Origin: Caballeronia terrestris
GTDB lineage: Bacteria; Pseudomonadota; Gammaproteobacteria; Burkholderiales; Burkholderiaceae
Assembly (NCBI RefSeq): GCF_001544515.1
Contig: NZ_FCOL02000017.1
Span: forward strand, 1 to 64,000
DNA: 64,000 bases
Direction of reading: 5' to 3'
In this document: in pieces, positions 8,448 through 17,347 of the stretch
How the letters are laid out: each line of letters begins with the position of its first letter
How positions within the stretch are numbered: the stretch's first letter is position 1
Translations under genes and position numbers: made by a program
Notes under the pieces: generated by a model
The model's database searches: none
What the model was told of the DNA's origin: nothing
What the model saw: the letters and a program-made list of their open reading frames with translations, nothing else

Positions 8448-9428
8448 ATGGCGGAAGCAGCAGCAATCGATTTCGACGAAGGCATGCTCGACGTAGGCGA
8501 CGGCCACACGATCTACTGGCGCGCGCAAGGTCCGCGCGACATGCCAGCGATGCTCGTCGTGCATGGCGGCCCGGGCGGCGCGATGAACCTGAAGTGGGCG
8601 GAGGTGCTGGATGCGTCGAAGTGGCGCATCGTGTTTTTCGACCAGCGCGGCTGCGGCAAGTCGACGCCGTTCGGCAAGCTCGAAGCAAACGTCATCGATG
8701 CGCTCGTCGGCGACATGGAGAAACTGCGGGTGCTGCTCGGCATCGAGAAATGGGCGATTTTTGGCGGCTCGTGGGGCACGACGCTCGGGCTGGCGTACGG
8801 CGTCGCGCATCCGGAGCGCTGTCTCGGATTTCTCCTGCGCGGCGTGTTTCTCGCGCGACGCGAGGACATCGACTGGTTTTTGTGGGCCGTGCGGCGCGTG
8901 TTTCCGGACGCGCATCGGAATTTTCTCGACGCGATCGAAACCGCTTCCGGCAAGCGGCCGCGCAATGCGCCGGAGATCCTGACGCTCGCCGAGGCGCCGC
9001 TCGCCCGTTTCGACGAAGCCGGCACGCGGCTCGCGCGCGCCTGGACGGCGTATGAGACGACGCTGTCGGTGGTGAACAAGCCCCAAAAGGAGAACGCGCC
9101 GCCGCCGGAAGAGGGCAAAAAGGAAACCGGCGAATCCAACGCACCGGCCATCTCGATGGCGCTTCTGGAGCGCCACTACATGACGAACGAATTGCCGCCC
9201 GAGCCGCTTTTGCCGCGCGTCGGCGTTATTTCCCACTTGCCGTGTCACATCGTGCATGGTCGCTTCGACATGGTCTGTCCGGCCGACCAGGCGCTCGAAC
9301 TCGCGGAACACTGGCCGGGCGCCCAGCTTTCCATCGTCGATGCCGCCGGCCACTGGACCTTCGAACCCGGCAACGTCGCAGCGCTGCGCGCGGGCGGCGA
9401 GGCGCTTTCGAAGGCGCTCGCCGGCTAG
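8448..9428 (+). CDS. pip: Prolyl aminopeptidase, alpha/beta hydrolase family S33
   Basis: 326 residues from the ATG at 8448, which has a GGGAG-type site upstream. It removes N-terminal proline from peptides in the cytoplasm. HGGPGG (39-44) forms the oxyanion hole region, the nucleophile is S108 in GGSWGT, and the other triad residues are probably D274 (GRFDMVC) and H302 (AAGHWTF). Around residues 209-235 the cap has a charged, proline- and lysine-rich segment (NKPQKENAPPPEEGKKE) that looks like a flexible loop. The last 4 bases overlap the convergent EAL gene. Confidence 0.87.
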   Translation: MAEAAAIDFDEGMLDVGDGHTIYWRAQGPRDMPAMLVVHGGPGGAMNLKWAEVLDASKWRIVFFDQRGCGKSTPFGKLEANVIDALVGDMEKLRVLLGIEKWAIFGGSWGTTLGLAYGVAHPERCLGFLLRGVFLARREDIDWFLWAVRRVFPDAHRNFLDAIETASGKRPRNAPEILTLAEAPLARFDEAGTRLARAWTAYETTLSVVNKPQKENAPPPEEGKKETGESNAPAISMALLERHYMTNELPPEPLLPRVGVISHLPCHIVHGRFDMVCPADQALELAEHWPGAQLSIVDAAGHWTFEPGNVAALRAGGEALSKALAG

Positions 9429-10723
9429 AGAATATCGGCGGCGGGGCCCGACAGCAGCCTCCAGTCGACGTCCGAGCCGACGACGATCACTTTCGCGCCG
9501 CGCCGCACGGCGACGGTCAGCGTCACGCAGAGCGACGTCCCCGTCACCGAGAGATACGGCGCGCTTACAAACACGCGCTCGGGTGTGGCGAGCGCCTCGA
9601 CGAAATAGTCGCGGTTGTCCCAGCGTCCGGATGACGGATCGACGATCGGCGAGAAGCGCTCGCTCGGCGCCTTCGCGGCCGCGCCGGGCAGCGCCGGCGT
9701 GAACTCGCGGCCGCGCGCATCGAGGAAAAAGCTGCTCACCGTGCACGGCAGCGCGAGCAGCGCGGCGCACGCGCTTGCTGTGCTCGCGCCTTGTGCGATG
9801 CGCGCAGAGGCTTCAGTCAGCCGCGAGCGGTACGGCATTAGCAGCAAGTCGCTCGCGAGGCGCTCGGAGCGGCGCACGTCGGCGAGCGTATCGAAGGTGC
9901 GTTCGAAGAGCGGCATCGCCTCCGATCGCGGCGGCAGTTCCGGCGCGGGCTGGCCGAACAGGAACCCCTGCACGAAATCGACGTTCGAGCGCGCCGCGAG
10001 AAACAGGTCGGCCTCGGTCTCGATGCCTTCCGCCACGACGAACATCCCCGATTCGTGCAGCAAACCGACGAGTTTCGGCAGCAGCGCGTCACGCAGATGC
10101 GCGCCCTGCGTGCGTACGAGGCTGCGGTCGAGCTTGACGATGTCGGGCTTGAGCGTCAGCAACCGGTCGATATTCGAATGGCCGGCGCCGAAATCGTCGA
10201 CGGCGACGAGAAAGCCCTCCGCGCGATACGCGCGCGTCGCGTGCGCGATGCGGTCGAGCTGGCTGCCGCCCGATTCCAGCACTTCGATCACGATGCGCTC
10301 GGGCGCCAGGCCCCGCTCGCGCGCGAGCACGGCGAGCTCTGCGGCGTAGCCGGGCGCGGTGAACGTCGCCGGGTTGATGTTGAGAAAGAGCCAGGTGGCG
10401 TCTGGCAGGCGCGAGGCCGCGTTGGCGAGATGCGCGGCGTGGCTCATGCGATCGAGCCGCGCCACCGATCCCTCGACGATCGCCTTTGCGAACAGCTCGA
10501 ACGGCGAGATCAGCGGTCTGGACGATGACTCGCCGTCCGCTTCGCCGCGCAGCAACGCCTCGTAGCCCACTTCGCGCTGGTGCGGCAGGCTGTAGATCGG
10601 CTGCAGATGCGAAGCGAGTGCGATGCCGTCGAAGGTATGCCGCGTGCGCAGCATCAGCGGACAGGCTCGCGATTCACGAGCGCGGCCGGCAGCGGGCGGC
10701 GCCTTGTCGATGGAAATTCGCAC
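9425..10723 (-). CDS. EAL-domain cyclic-di-GMP phosphodiesterase with C-terminal sensor-like region
   Basis: 432 residues from a GTG at 10723; an ATG at codon 24 (10654) is possible. The EAL domain fills about 30-265 and keeps the catalytic features: EALLR (E55), LNINP, EVLES, VDDFGAG, KLDR and AEGIET. It should hydrolyse cyclic-di-GMP. The C-terminal 150 residues contain RWDNRDYFVEAL and a following SAPYLSVTGTSLC segment resembling small Cache-type sensors, with no transmembrane helix, so sensing may be cytoplasmic. EAL followed by a sensor, with no GGDEF, is less usual than the reverse order. Confidence 0.87.
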   Translation of the reverse strand: MRISIDKAPPAAGRARESRACPLMLRTRHTFDGIALASHLQPIYSLPHQREVGYEALLRGEADGESSSRPLISPFELFAKAIVEGSVARLDRMSHAAHLANAASRLPDATWLFLNINPATFTAPGYAAELAVLARERGLAPERIVIEVLESGGSQLDRIAHATRAYRAEGFLVAVDDFGAGHSNIDRLLTLKPDIVKLDRSLVRTQGAHLRDALLPKLVGLLHESGMFVVAEGIETEADLFLAARSNVDFVQGFLFGQPAPELPPRSEAMPLFERTFDTLADVRRSERLASDLLLMPYRSRLTEASARIAQGASTASACAALLALPCTVSSFFLDARGREFTPALPGAAAKAPSERFSPIVDPSSGRWDNRDYFVEALATPERVFVSAPYLSVTGTSLCVTLTVAVRRGAKVIVVGSDVDWRLLSGPAADIL

Positions 10724-10891
10724 ATGGTGAGCTGACGGCGGGGCCGCGGCGTGGTCCGAAGAGGTTCGATAGACAGCTTATCGGTCGGTCACGCGAGGAC
10801 TTGAGCGGCTCAAGCCAGAAAAGTGCGCGATCCATGGTTTGCCATGGCGGGCCTTAGAAAAAATTGCCGCGAGCCAGCGCGCATCCTATCT

Positions 10892-10920
10892 TTGAAACAA
10901 CGTTTGAAAAACCGTATGAA
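10892..10920 (+). promoter_or_regulatory. Predicted sigma-70 promoter of the 140-residue hypothetical gene
   Basis: TTGAAA (10892-10897) and TATGAA (10915-10920) are separated by 17 bases in an AT-rich patch of otherwise GC-rich sequence. The next gene begins at 11014, leaving a leader of about 87 bases. Each hexamer matches consensus at 4-5 positions. Confidence 0.5.
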
Positions 10921-11013
10921 AAGTAAATTGAGACAGCGATGGTAGGATCGCGCCTGGCAACCAAGGCGGGCGGGGCCCGTCGAACGGTGAATCCAAGACA
11001 AAGAGGCGATTCG

Positions 11014-11436
11014 ATGGCGCAACAAAAAACCAATCCGAAACTCGAGCAGGCGCTTACGCGCGGCGATCTGGCCATCCGCCAGGCCAACTCGGGCCGCGCG
11101 ACCGCCGTGTTGCGCGCGCTCGGCAAGATGATCGTCGAGGCATCGTCGACGATCGGCGTGGAAGCGTTCGTCGTGATCCACGACGGCGACAAGATCTACG
11201 ATCCCGCCGACGGCATGTGGCCGCAGCAGTTGCTGGTGTCGCTCGACGGCCCGGTTGAAGACGCCGATCCCGACGAATTGCGCACGATCACGCTGCTCGC
11301 CGACACGCCTGCCACGATGTTCCGCTGCGAATGGCAGCGCGCGGACGGCAAGATCGGACGCCAGGAAGGGCGCCCGCTCGCGATGGTCGCGTTCATCACC
11401 GACGTCGACATCCCCTGGCTCGACGACGAAGACTGA
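11014..11436 (+). CDS. Conserved hypothetical protein
   Basis: 140 residues, soluble and acidic at the C-terminus (ITDVDIPWLDDED). The ATG at 11014 has AAGAGG upstream; the frame is open back to 10939, but that extension (MVGSRLATK) is not protein-like. No domain is recognised. The middle contains GVEAFVVIHDGDKIYDPADGMW. The gene stands alone, with its own predicted promoter and a strong terminator 25 bases after the stop, so it is probably a monocistronic housekeeping or stress gene. Confidence 0.7.
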   Translation: MAQQKTNPKLEQALTRGDLAIRQANSGRATAVLRALGKMIVEASSTIGVEAFVVIHDGDKIYDPADGMWPQQLLVSLDGPVEDADPDELRTITLLADTPATMFRCEWQRADGKIGRQEGRPLAMVAFITDVDIPWLDDED

Positions 11437-11460
11437 CCCCTCCGGTATCCCGATCCCGCC

Positions 11461-11488
11461 AACGGCTCCTTTCACGGAGCCGTTTTTT
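11461..11488 (+). terminator. Rho-independent terminator
   Basis: AACGGCTCC (11461-11469) and GGAGCCGTT (11476-11484) form a perfect 9-bp stem with a 6-base loop, continuing into a run of six T (11483-11488). It ends the hypothetical gene at 11014-11436. Confidence 0.93.
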
Positions 11489-11850
11489 ATTGACGCAAGC
11501 GAATTGCTGCCATCGATTCTCACTGAATCGCCATCATCCACGCCGCATGTCAAACCTTTGAGCGTGCGGTAATTTACTTAAATTGACGCGCGCAACCGTT
11601 TGCGCCTCGATTTTTCAATCAATTTCCGTTTTGATGACTTAGCGCTGTATGTAATGCGCTTTCCAATTCATTACGCCTGCTTACTCGATTTATGGAATTC
11701 ATGCACCTAATACGCGCGTAATTGGGCGAAATGCTCAACGCTGGGGAAAAGCGTGTCGTCTATCGGCAGTTTCGGTAATTTCTTGATGGTCCCACCCTGA
11801 ATTTTGTTTAGAAATATCTGCCAGCGCTCACGCCGTTATTACAACTCATG
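11489..11850. other. AT-richer non-coding region ahead of the FeeM-like gene
   Basis: About 360 bases with no convincing reading frame and clearly lower GC than the flanks. It lies between two terminators and contains no tRNA or known riboswitch fold that I can recognise. Because it is closed at the right by a terminator just before the next gene, it may be transcribed as a small RNA or as a leader. No promoter stands out. Confidence 0.5.
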
Positions 11851-11885
11851 AGACGCTCGTTTCCGCCGCGCACGAGCGTCTTTTT
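11851..11885 (+). terminator. Rho-independent terminator or attenuator 50 bases before the FeeM-like start
   Basis: AGACGCTCGT (11851-11860) pairs perfectly with ACGAGCGTCT (11872-11881) around an 11-base loop, followed by five T in total (11881-11885). It is oriented to stop rightward transcription and no rightward gene lies between it and the previous terminator. It therefore ends either a small RNA or a leader that controls the next gene. Confidence 0.85.
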
Positions 11886-11935
11886 CTTGATCGGGCGCGG
11901 CACTTTTTCTAATAGCCAACAAAATGGGGTTACAT

Positions 11936-12715
11936 ATGGATCGTCTCAACCTGACAACTGAAGCAGCCGAATTCGACCGTCACGCAAATGCCGCACGCCG
12001 CGAGCTTTCTTCAATCCGCGCTCTTCAGAAACCCGAACGGATGCCGTTTACTATTCGTATCGTCTCGAGCGAGCGTGATCTGCAGAAAGCCGTGAACATC
12101 CGTCGCGCCGCGTACGGGAGACATCTGCCTGACTTCGCCGAAAAAATGACGGTTGATGCTTGCGATCGCGAACCGGGCACGGCAATTCTGCTCGCGGAGT
12201 CGAAACTGGACGGCGCGCCGCTCGGCACGATGCGGATTCAGACGAACGAATTCGCACCGCTCGGCGTGGAGCATTCGGTGCGGCTGCCGGACCATCTGAA
12301 CGGTGTGAGGCTTGCCGAAGCGACTCGCCTCGGGGTGGCGGGCGGCTCGGTGGGGCGAGTGGTTAAAATGATGTTGTTCAAGAGCCTCTTTTTATATTGC
12401 GAACAACAGCACATCGACTGGATGGTGATTACGGCCCGTTCGCCGCTCGATCGGGAATACGAAACCATGCTGTTCGAAGATGTGTTTGGCGAGAAGGAAT
12501 TCATTCCGATGGCGCACGTCGGCGGATTGCCGCATCGCGTTTTGGCGGGTGAAGTGGGTGTCGCGCGGCAACGTTGGGAAGAAGCGGGTCATCCGTTATT
12601 CCGTTTTGTGTTTCAGACGCATCATCCGGATATCGATTTGAGTACCGCAGATTTATCTTTCGAGCGTGAAACGGTACGATGCCCGGAGGCCTCGCAGGTG
12701 GCTTATGGCAGGTAA
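11936..12715 (+). CDS. FeeM-like N-acyl amino acid synthase (GNAT fold)
   Basis: 259 residues from the ATG at 11936 (MDRLNLTTEAAEF), chosen because GGGG lies six bases upstream; an ATG four codons earlier has no site. It resembles the acyl-homoserine-lactone-synthase-like branch of GNAT proteins called FeeM, which join an acyl chain to an amino acid. Supporting segments are VNIRRAAYGRHLPDF near the N-terminus, LAEATRLGV in the middle and a C-terminal YETMLFEDVFGEKEF. Codon use is less GC-rich than in the neighbours (several TTA and TTT codons), a hint of transfer or relaxed selection. No fee-type partner genes (acyl carrier protein, FeeL) are adjacent. Product and substrate are inferred from family only. 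Confidence 0.75.
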   Translation: MDRLNLTTEAAEFDRHANAARRELSSIRALQKPERMPFTIRIVSSERDLQKAVNIRRAAYGRHLPDFAEKMTVDACDREPGTAILLAESKLDGAPLGTMRIQTNEFAPLGVEHSVRLPDHLNGVRLAEATRLGVAGGSVGRVVKMMLFKSLFLYCEQQHIDWMVITARSPLDREYETMLFEDVFGEKEFIPMAHVGGLPHRVLAGEVGVARQRWEEAGHPLFRFVFQTHHPDIDLSTADLSFERETVRCPEASQVAYGR

Positions 12716-12835
12716 CTAGATTTAACCGGGCAGTCCGGGGGCCCGGGTAACAACACAATGGCGATGGCGGGCGTGGTTTGGCGCCCCCGCCATCACCAGC
12801 GCGACATGAGTCGCGCAAAACGGGGATTCTCCAGT

Positions 12836-15802
12836 ATGGCGTCGGCTACGTTATTTTCCCTTTCCAGATACCGGCACACGGGGTCGTGGCTCGATCGCGC
12901 GCTTTACCTTTTTTCCGTCTACGTCATCCCGTTCGTCATCGTCATCGGGACCATCGCAACCCTTTTTCTGCTGCCGCGGCAATACGAATCCACTGGCTCG
13001 ATCACGCTGCCGATGCACGTCTTCGACGAACGCGGCACGACGCTCGGCCCCGCCGGTGCGCTCGCAAAACTGCACAATGCGCCGTCCACGACGCGCTTCA
13101 GCACGCAACTCTCCGAATCTCCCATCTGGTTCAGTTTCACCGCGCCCGCCACCGGCAAGGCGCATCCGACGCTCGTCGAATTTCCATCGCGTCATGCGCT
13201 CACGCTGTCCTGCTGGAATGCGTCGACGATGCAGCCCCTCGGCCACGCCGACCGGCAGGGCGCCTCAGGCGAGATGCGCGCGATCAAGGCCGGCTTTTCC
13301 GTCTTTCTCGGGTATATCACCGAAAACGTGCCGCTCGTGTGCCGCGGCACGTTCTCCGGCCCCGCGCAGGTCACGGCGCTCGGCTGGGACTCGGTGCATC
13401 TGCGCAACTCGGCGCTCGACTTCCAGGAAAGCTCGGGCCTGATCGGCGGCGGACTGCTCACGCTCGCCGTCTTCGTCTTCGTGACGGCGATGATCAACCG
13501 CGAATGGACCTATGTGATCTTCGCGGTGTGGCTCGTCGGCAACCTGCGGCTCTGCGCGAACGCGATGGGCTGGGACACGCAATGGCTCGACCGCGAAATC
13601 CCGCCCGACTGGATGCCGCTTTTGCGCCAGATCACGTTCGCCGCCTACTACCTGTTGACGGGCGCGCTCTTCAGCCAGCTGTTCCGCCGCGAACTGCGCG
13701 TGGTCGGCTATCACTGGCTGCTGCGCGCCGGTCAGTACGTGGGACTGTTGCTGCTCGCGCTCGCCATAGTGCTGCCGTACGGGTATTTCATTCCGGCGCT
13801 GTGGGGCCTCGGCGGCTTCGGCATGGCCGTGCTGATCTTCTTGCTCGCGCGCCTCGTCTGGATGGCGCGCTCGCGCACCGTGCTCTGGTATGTCGCGTCG
13901 CTCGGAATCGTCCTGTTCGCGACGTTTTCCGAAGTCTTGGGCGCCGCCTTCGGCCTGAAACTGCTGTTCGGCGGCGTCAACACGGTGATGGCGGCGCTTT
14001 CGTCGAGCATGATGGCGGCCTTCGCGATCGCCGAGCAGATGCGCGCCGAGCGCGAGCACCGCCGGCAGGCGCAGACCGAACTGCGCAATACCTATGAAGT
14101 CACCCCGATCGGCCTCTTCACGCTAGATTCCGAGGGTCATTTCGTGCGCGCCAATCCCGCCCTGCGCGCGATGCTCGACCTGCACAAGGCAGAGTACAAA
14201 CTGCGTCACTGGAACGACTACTTCGAGGCGGGCGCGTGGGGTTCGCTGCAGGCGCTGGCATCGAAGGGCAGCGATGGCGAACTCGAAATGGGCGGCGCCG
14301 CCGCGCGCGGCACAGGCGAGCGGCGCTATTTGCTGAAGGCGATCGAATCGAACGGGTGGATCGAAGGATCGTTGCAGGATGTCACCGAGCGTTCGAAAGC
14401 GATCGAACGCCTGCGCTTTCTCGCCGAGCACGACCCGCTGACGGGTTCGCTCAACCGCCGCGGCGTGGAAAAGGCGATCGCGGCGGAGAGCGAGGAAACG
14501 CTGCCGTGGGCGCTCGCGTATATCGACCTCGACCGCTTCAAGCTCGTCAACGACCTGTTCGGTCACCGCTCCGGCGACGAAGTGCTGAAGCAGGTCGCAT
14601 CCCGCACCCGCGCGCACTTCAAGCGCGACTATCCGGTCGGCCGCATTGGCGGCGACGAATTCGTGTGCGTGATGAGCGATACGTCGATCGACGACGCCAT
14701 CGCGCAATGCCACGAGCTCATCTCGATTTTGAGCGACGCGCCGTATCAGGTCGGCAATCGCGCGTTCCAGGTGAAGGCGTCGATCGGGCTCGTCGAGTGT
14801 TCGCGCGGCGTGCGCGTCCAGGATGCGCTCTCGCATGCCGACCGCGCCTGTCGCGAGGCGAAGAAGGTCGCGCACACGCACCTCGTCACGTACCGCAAGG
14901 GCGCCGCCGCGTTCGAGGAGCGCGCGGAGGAATTGAAGCTCGTCGAGACGCTCGGCCGCAATCGCCTGCCGCCGGGGCTTTTCCTCGTGATGCAGCCGAT
15001 CATGTCGCTCTCGGCGCCGACCGAGTCGCTGAATTTCGAGGTGCTGCTGCGCATGCGCGCACCAGACGGCACGACTTTGCCCGCGGGCAAGGTCATCGTC
15101 GCGGCGGAGGAGTCGGGCAATATCGCCGCGATCGACCGCTGGGTAATGACGACGCTCCTCGCGTGGATCGAGAAAAACCAGGAATCGCTGCCGAACACAC
15201 AGTTCATTTGCGTGAATCTGTCGGGCGGGTCGCTCAACGACGAGCAGTTCATGGAGGACATCTTCGCGCTCTTCGCGCAGCATCCTTCGATCGTGCACTA
15301 CCTCTGTCTCGAAATCACCGAGAGCGTGGCGCTGCACGATCTGGAGAACACGCAGCGCTTCATCTCGCGTGTCCACGACATGGGCGGCAAGATCGCGCTC
15401 GACGACTTCGGCGCGGGCTACACGTCGTTTAAATACCTGAAGGCGCTATCGGCCGATGCGCTGAAGATCGACGGCGAATTCGTCCGCACGATGTGCGCGC
15501 ATCCGGCGGATATCGCGATCGTCGAGGCGATCGTCGCGCTGGCACGCAATCTGGGCATGCGCAGCGTCGCCGAATGGGTCGAGGATGCCGAGACGCTGCG
15601 TGCGCTGCAGGAAATCGGCGTGGATTATGTGCAGGGTTATCTGATCGCGAAGCCGCAGGAAAGCGCGGCGATTCTGGCCGCGAGTTCCGCCGCCAGCTTC
15701 GTGAAGGACCCGGAAGTGGTGAACATCATCGAATGCTTGTCGGAGCCGGATCAGGCGCTGACTTACGGCTACGAGTGGCGCGCGAAGATGGGCACGCACT
15801 GA
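12836..15802 (+). CDS. Membrane-bound GGDEF-EAL cyclic-di-GMP protein with 7TM-type sensor
   Basis: 988 residues from the ATG at 12836 (GGGGA upstream). A GTG- or ATG-started extension to 12758 is open but covers hairpin-forming sequence. One helix (about 24-46) and a periplasmic beta-rich region (to about 195) are followed by about seven helices to residue 400, like 7TMR-DISM sensors. Then come a PAS-like segment (about 420-510), a GGDEF domain with intact GGDEF near residue 605 and an EAL domain whose first motif is EVLLR near 733, with LDDFGAGYTSF and AEWVED later. Both domains keep key acids, so it could make and break cyclic-di-GMP; which activity dominates is not evident. Confidence 0.87.
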   Translation: MASATLFSLSRYRHTGSWLDRALYLFSVYVIPFVIVIGTIATLFLLPRQYESTGSITLPMHVFDERGTTLGPAGALAKLHNAPSTTRFSTQLSESPIWFSFTAPATGKAHPTLVEFPSRHALTLSCWNASTMQPLGHADRQGASGEMRAIKAGFSVFLGYITENVPLVCRGTFSGPAQVTALGWDSVHLRNSALDFQESSGLIGGGLLTLAVFVFVTAMINREWTYVIFAVWLVGNLRLCANAMGWDTQWLDREIPPDWMPLLRQITFAAYYLLTGALFSQLFRRELRVVGYHWLLRAGQYVGLLLLALAIVLPYGYFIPALWGLGGFGMAVLIFLLARLVWMARSRTVLWYVASLGIVLFATFSEVLGAAFGLKLLFGGVNTVMAALSSSMMAAFAIAEQMRAEREHRRQAQTELRNTYEVTPIGLFTLDSEGHFVRANPALRAMLDLHKAEYKLRHWNDYFEAGAWGSLQALASKGSDGELEMGGAAARGTGERRYLLKAIESNGWIEGSLQDVTERSKAIERLRFLAEHDPLTGSLNRRGVEKAIAAESEETLPWALAYIDLDRFKLVNDLFGHRSGDEVLKQVASRTRAHFKRDYPVGRIGGDEFVCVMSDTSIDDAIAQCHELISILSDAPYQVGNRAFQVKASIGLVECSRGVRVQDALSHADRACREAKKVAHTHLVTYRKGAAAFEERAEELKLVETLGRNRLPPGLFLVMQPIMSLSAPTESLNFEVLLRMRAPDGTTLPAGKVIVAAEESGNIAAIDRWVMTTLLAWIEKNQESLPNTQFICVNLSGGSLNDEQFMEDIFALFAQHPSIVHYLCLEITESVALHDLENTQRFISRVHDMGGKIALDDFGAGYTSFKYLKALSADALKIDGEFVRTMCAHPADIAIVEAIVALARNLGMRSVAEWVEDAETLRALQEIGVDYVQGYLIAKPQESAAILAASSAASFVKDPEVVNIIECLSEPDQALTYGYEWRAKMGTH

Positions 15803-15809
15803 GTGGCTT

Positions 15810-16019
15810 CTACGCTGTTTTGATCGCTCCCAGCACTTTGGCGGCCGCGATCGGGATGCGCGTGTCGTCCCACTGGGCGAGCCACTGCACTTCTTTCGTC
15901 GTGAAATAGTCCGGGTAGTTGCGCAGCGCGAACTGCAGCGAATCGACGACGTGATCGCGGATGATCTGCGGCGCGGCTTCGTCGTTGACGATCGCGTGAA
16001 GGGCTTCGAGTGTGCTCAT
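15810..16019 (-). CDS. Small conserved hypothetical protein
   Basis: 69 residues, MSTLEALHAIVNDEAAPQ at the start. The composition is helical and soluble with no recognised domain; RDHVVDSLQFALRNYPDYF is the most distinctive segment. The frame remains open for 93 codons upstream, but that part overlaps the LysE gene and is not protein-like. It is convergent with the GGDEF-EAL gene and 92 bases downstream of lysE on the same strand. Its well-placed stop and natural amino acid composition argue for a real small gene. Confidence 0.62.
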   Translation of the reverse strand: MSTLEALHAIVNDEAAPQIIRDHVVDSLQFALRNYPDYFTTKEVQWLAQWDDTRIPIAAAKVLGAIKTA

Positions 16020-16111
16020 GGCGCGGCGAATATGGGGTAGGAGTGCGCCAACCTTAACCGAAGAAAAATCCGAAAAATTATTCGATACGACTGAGCGCGC
16101 GGCGAGGCCGC

Positions 16112-16738
16112 TCAGTCGATCGACAAGCGCACGGCGAACGCCAGCAGCGCGCCCGAGAAAGTCCAGCGCTGCACCACCTGCGCGCGCGGATGACGGCGCA
16201 ACCATCCCGAGATTCTGACGGTGCCGAGTGCGAGCGTCACATCGAACGCGACGCCGATCGCGACCAGCACCACGCCCAACTCCACCACCTGCGACCACAC
16301 CGCGCCCGCTTCCTGATGCACGAATTGCGGCAGCAGCACGGAGCAGAAGAGCAGCGCCTTCGGATTGAGGATGCTGCTCAGCACGCCTTTCGTCACGGCC
16401 GCGCGCAGCGTGGACGACGCGTTGGGGCGCGCGGCATCGTCGAGGCCGAATGCCGGCGAGCGGAAGATCTGATACGCCACATAGGCGAGATAGAGCGCGC
16501 CCGCGATACGAATGCCGTCGTAGAGCCAGGGCGCGCTGCGAAGCAAGGCGGCGACGCCGAGCGCCGACAGCGTCACGTGCGTCGCGCGCGCGATGGCGAG
16601 CCCGCCGGCGGTCGCGAATCCATGCTTCATGCCGCGCGTCGCGCTGGTCTGCAGAACGAGCGCCATGTCCGGACCGGGCAACGCATACACGACGGCGAGC
16701 GCGCCGACGATCACCGCGAGTAAATGGAGCGAAACCAT
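16112..16738 (-). CDS. LysE/RhtB-family amino acid exporter
   Basis: 208 residues, about six transmembrane helices. The N-terminal segment VVYALPGPDMALVLQT carries the family PGP signature and TKGVLSSILNPKALLF is the conserved central motif with NPK. Such proteins export amino acids or related compounds across the inner membrane. The gene is divergent from an Lrp-family regulator 144 bases away, the usual pairing for this family. The substrate cannot be told from the sequence. Confidence 0.92.
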   Translation of the reverse strand: MVSLHLLAVIVGALAVVYALPGPDMALVLQTSATRGMKHGFATAGGLAIARATHVTLSALGVAALLRSAPWLYDGIRIAGALYLAYVAYQIFRSPAFGLDDAARPNASSTLRAAVTKGVLSSILNPKALLFCSVLLPQFVHQEAGAVWSQVVELGVVLVAIGVAFDVTLALGTVRISGWLRRHPRAQVVQRWTFSGALLAFAVRLSID

Positions 16739-16882
16739 GATGACCTCTGCCCTTTGTTGTTCGTTTTGAGAATGCCTACATGATGCCGCTGATCGAGGAG
16801 CGTTTTCTGGCTTTTTGGCCTACTTTGGATGATGGATTTAGCGGAAAACGCTATTCTGTATGCTTCGACGAAGGAAATCGCC

Positions 16883-17347
16883 ATGAACGATCTCGACAAA
16901 ATCGACCGCGCCATTCTGGCCGCGGTTCAGCAGGACGGCCGCATTCCCATCGCGAAACTGGCGGAACGCGTGGGCTTGAGCGAGACCCCTTGTGCGCGGC
17001 GCCTCAAGCGGCTCGAAAGCGATGGGTTCATCGGCGGATATCGGGCGGTGCTGTCGCGGAGAGCGCTCGACATCGGCGTGATCGCGTTCGCGCAGGTGCG
17101 TTTCAGCATCCACGACCGGGCGCTGTCGGATCGTTTCGAGCGCGAGATTCAGGCGATCGCGCGGATCGTGTCGTGTCACAACATCTCGGGCAGCGCGGAT
17201 TATCTGCTGCAAGTCGCGGCGCGTGATCTCGATGAATACGGCTTGTTCATGCGTGACGTGCTGCGCGCGCTGCCGGGGGTGACTGCGGTGGAGTCGATGC
17301 TGTCGTTGCGGGAGGTGAAGCGGGATACGGGGCTGCCGTTACTATAG
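16883..17347 (+). CDS. Lrp/AsnC-family transcriptional regulator
   Basis: 154 residues from the ATG at 16883, which has AAGGAAA upstream; the longer open frame to 16829 lacks a site. An N-terminal helix-turn-helix (LDKIDRAILAAVQQDGRI then LAERVGLSETPCARRLKRLE, about 3-60) is followed by a RAM ligand-binding domain (about 65-150). It probably senses an amino acid and controls the divergent LysE exporter and itself. The C-terminus VKRDTGLPLL is a common ending in exporter-linked Lrp proteins. Confidence 0.92.
   Translation: MNDLDKIDRAILAAVQQDGRIPIAKLAERVGLSETPCARRLKRLESDGFIGGYRAVLSRRALDIGVIAFAQVRFSIHDRALSDRFEREIQAIARIVSCHNISGSADYLLQVAARDLDEYGLFMRDVLRALPGVTAVESMLSLREVKRDTGLPLL

Noticed and set aside
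12721..12794. Terminator after the FeeM-like gene
   Set aside because: GC-rich hairpins are present (CCGGGC/GCCCGG and GATGGCGG/CCGCCATC) but none is followed by a T-run.
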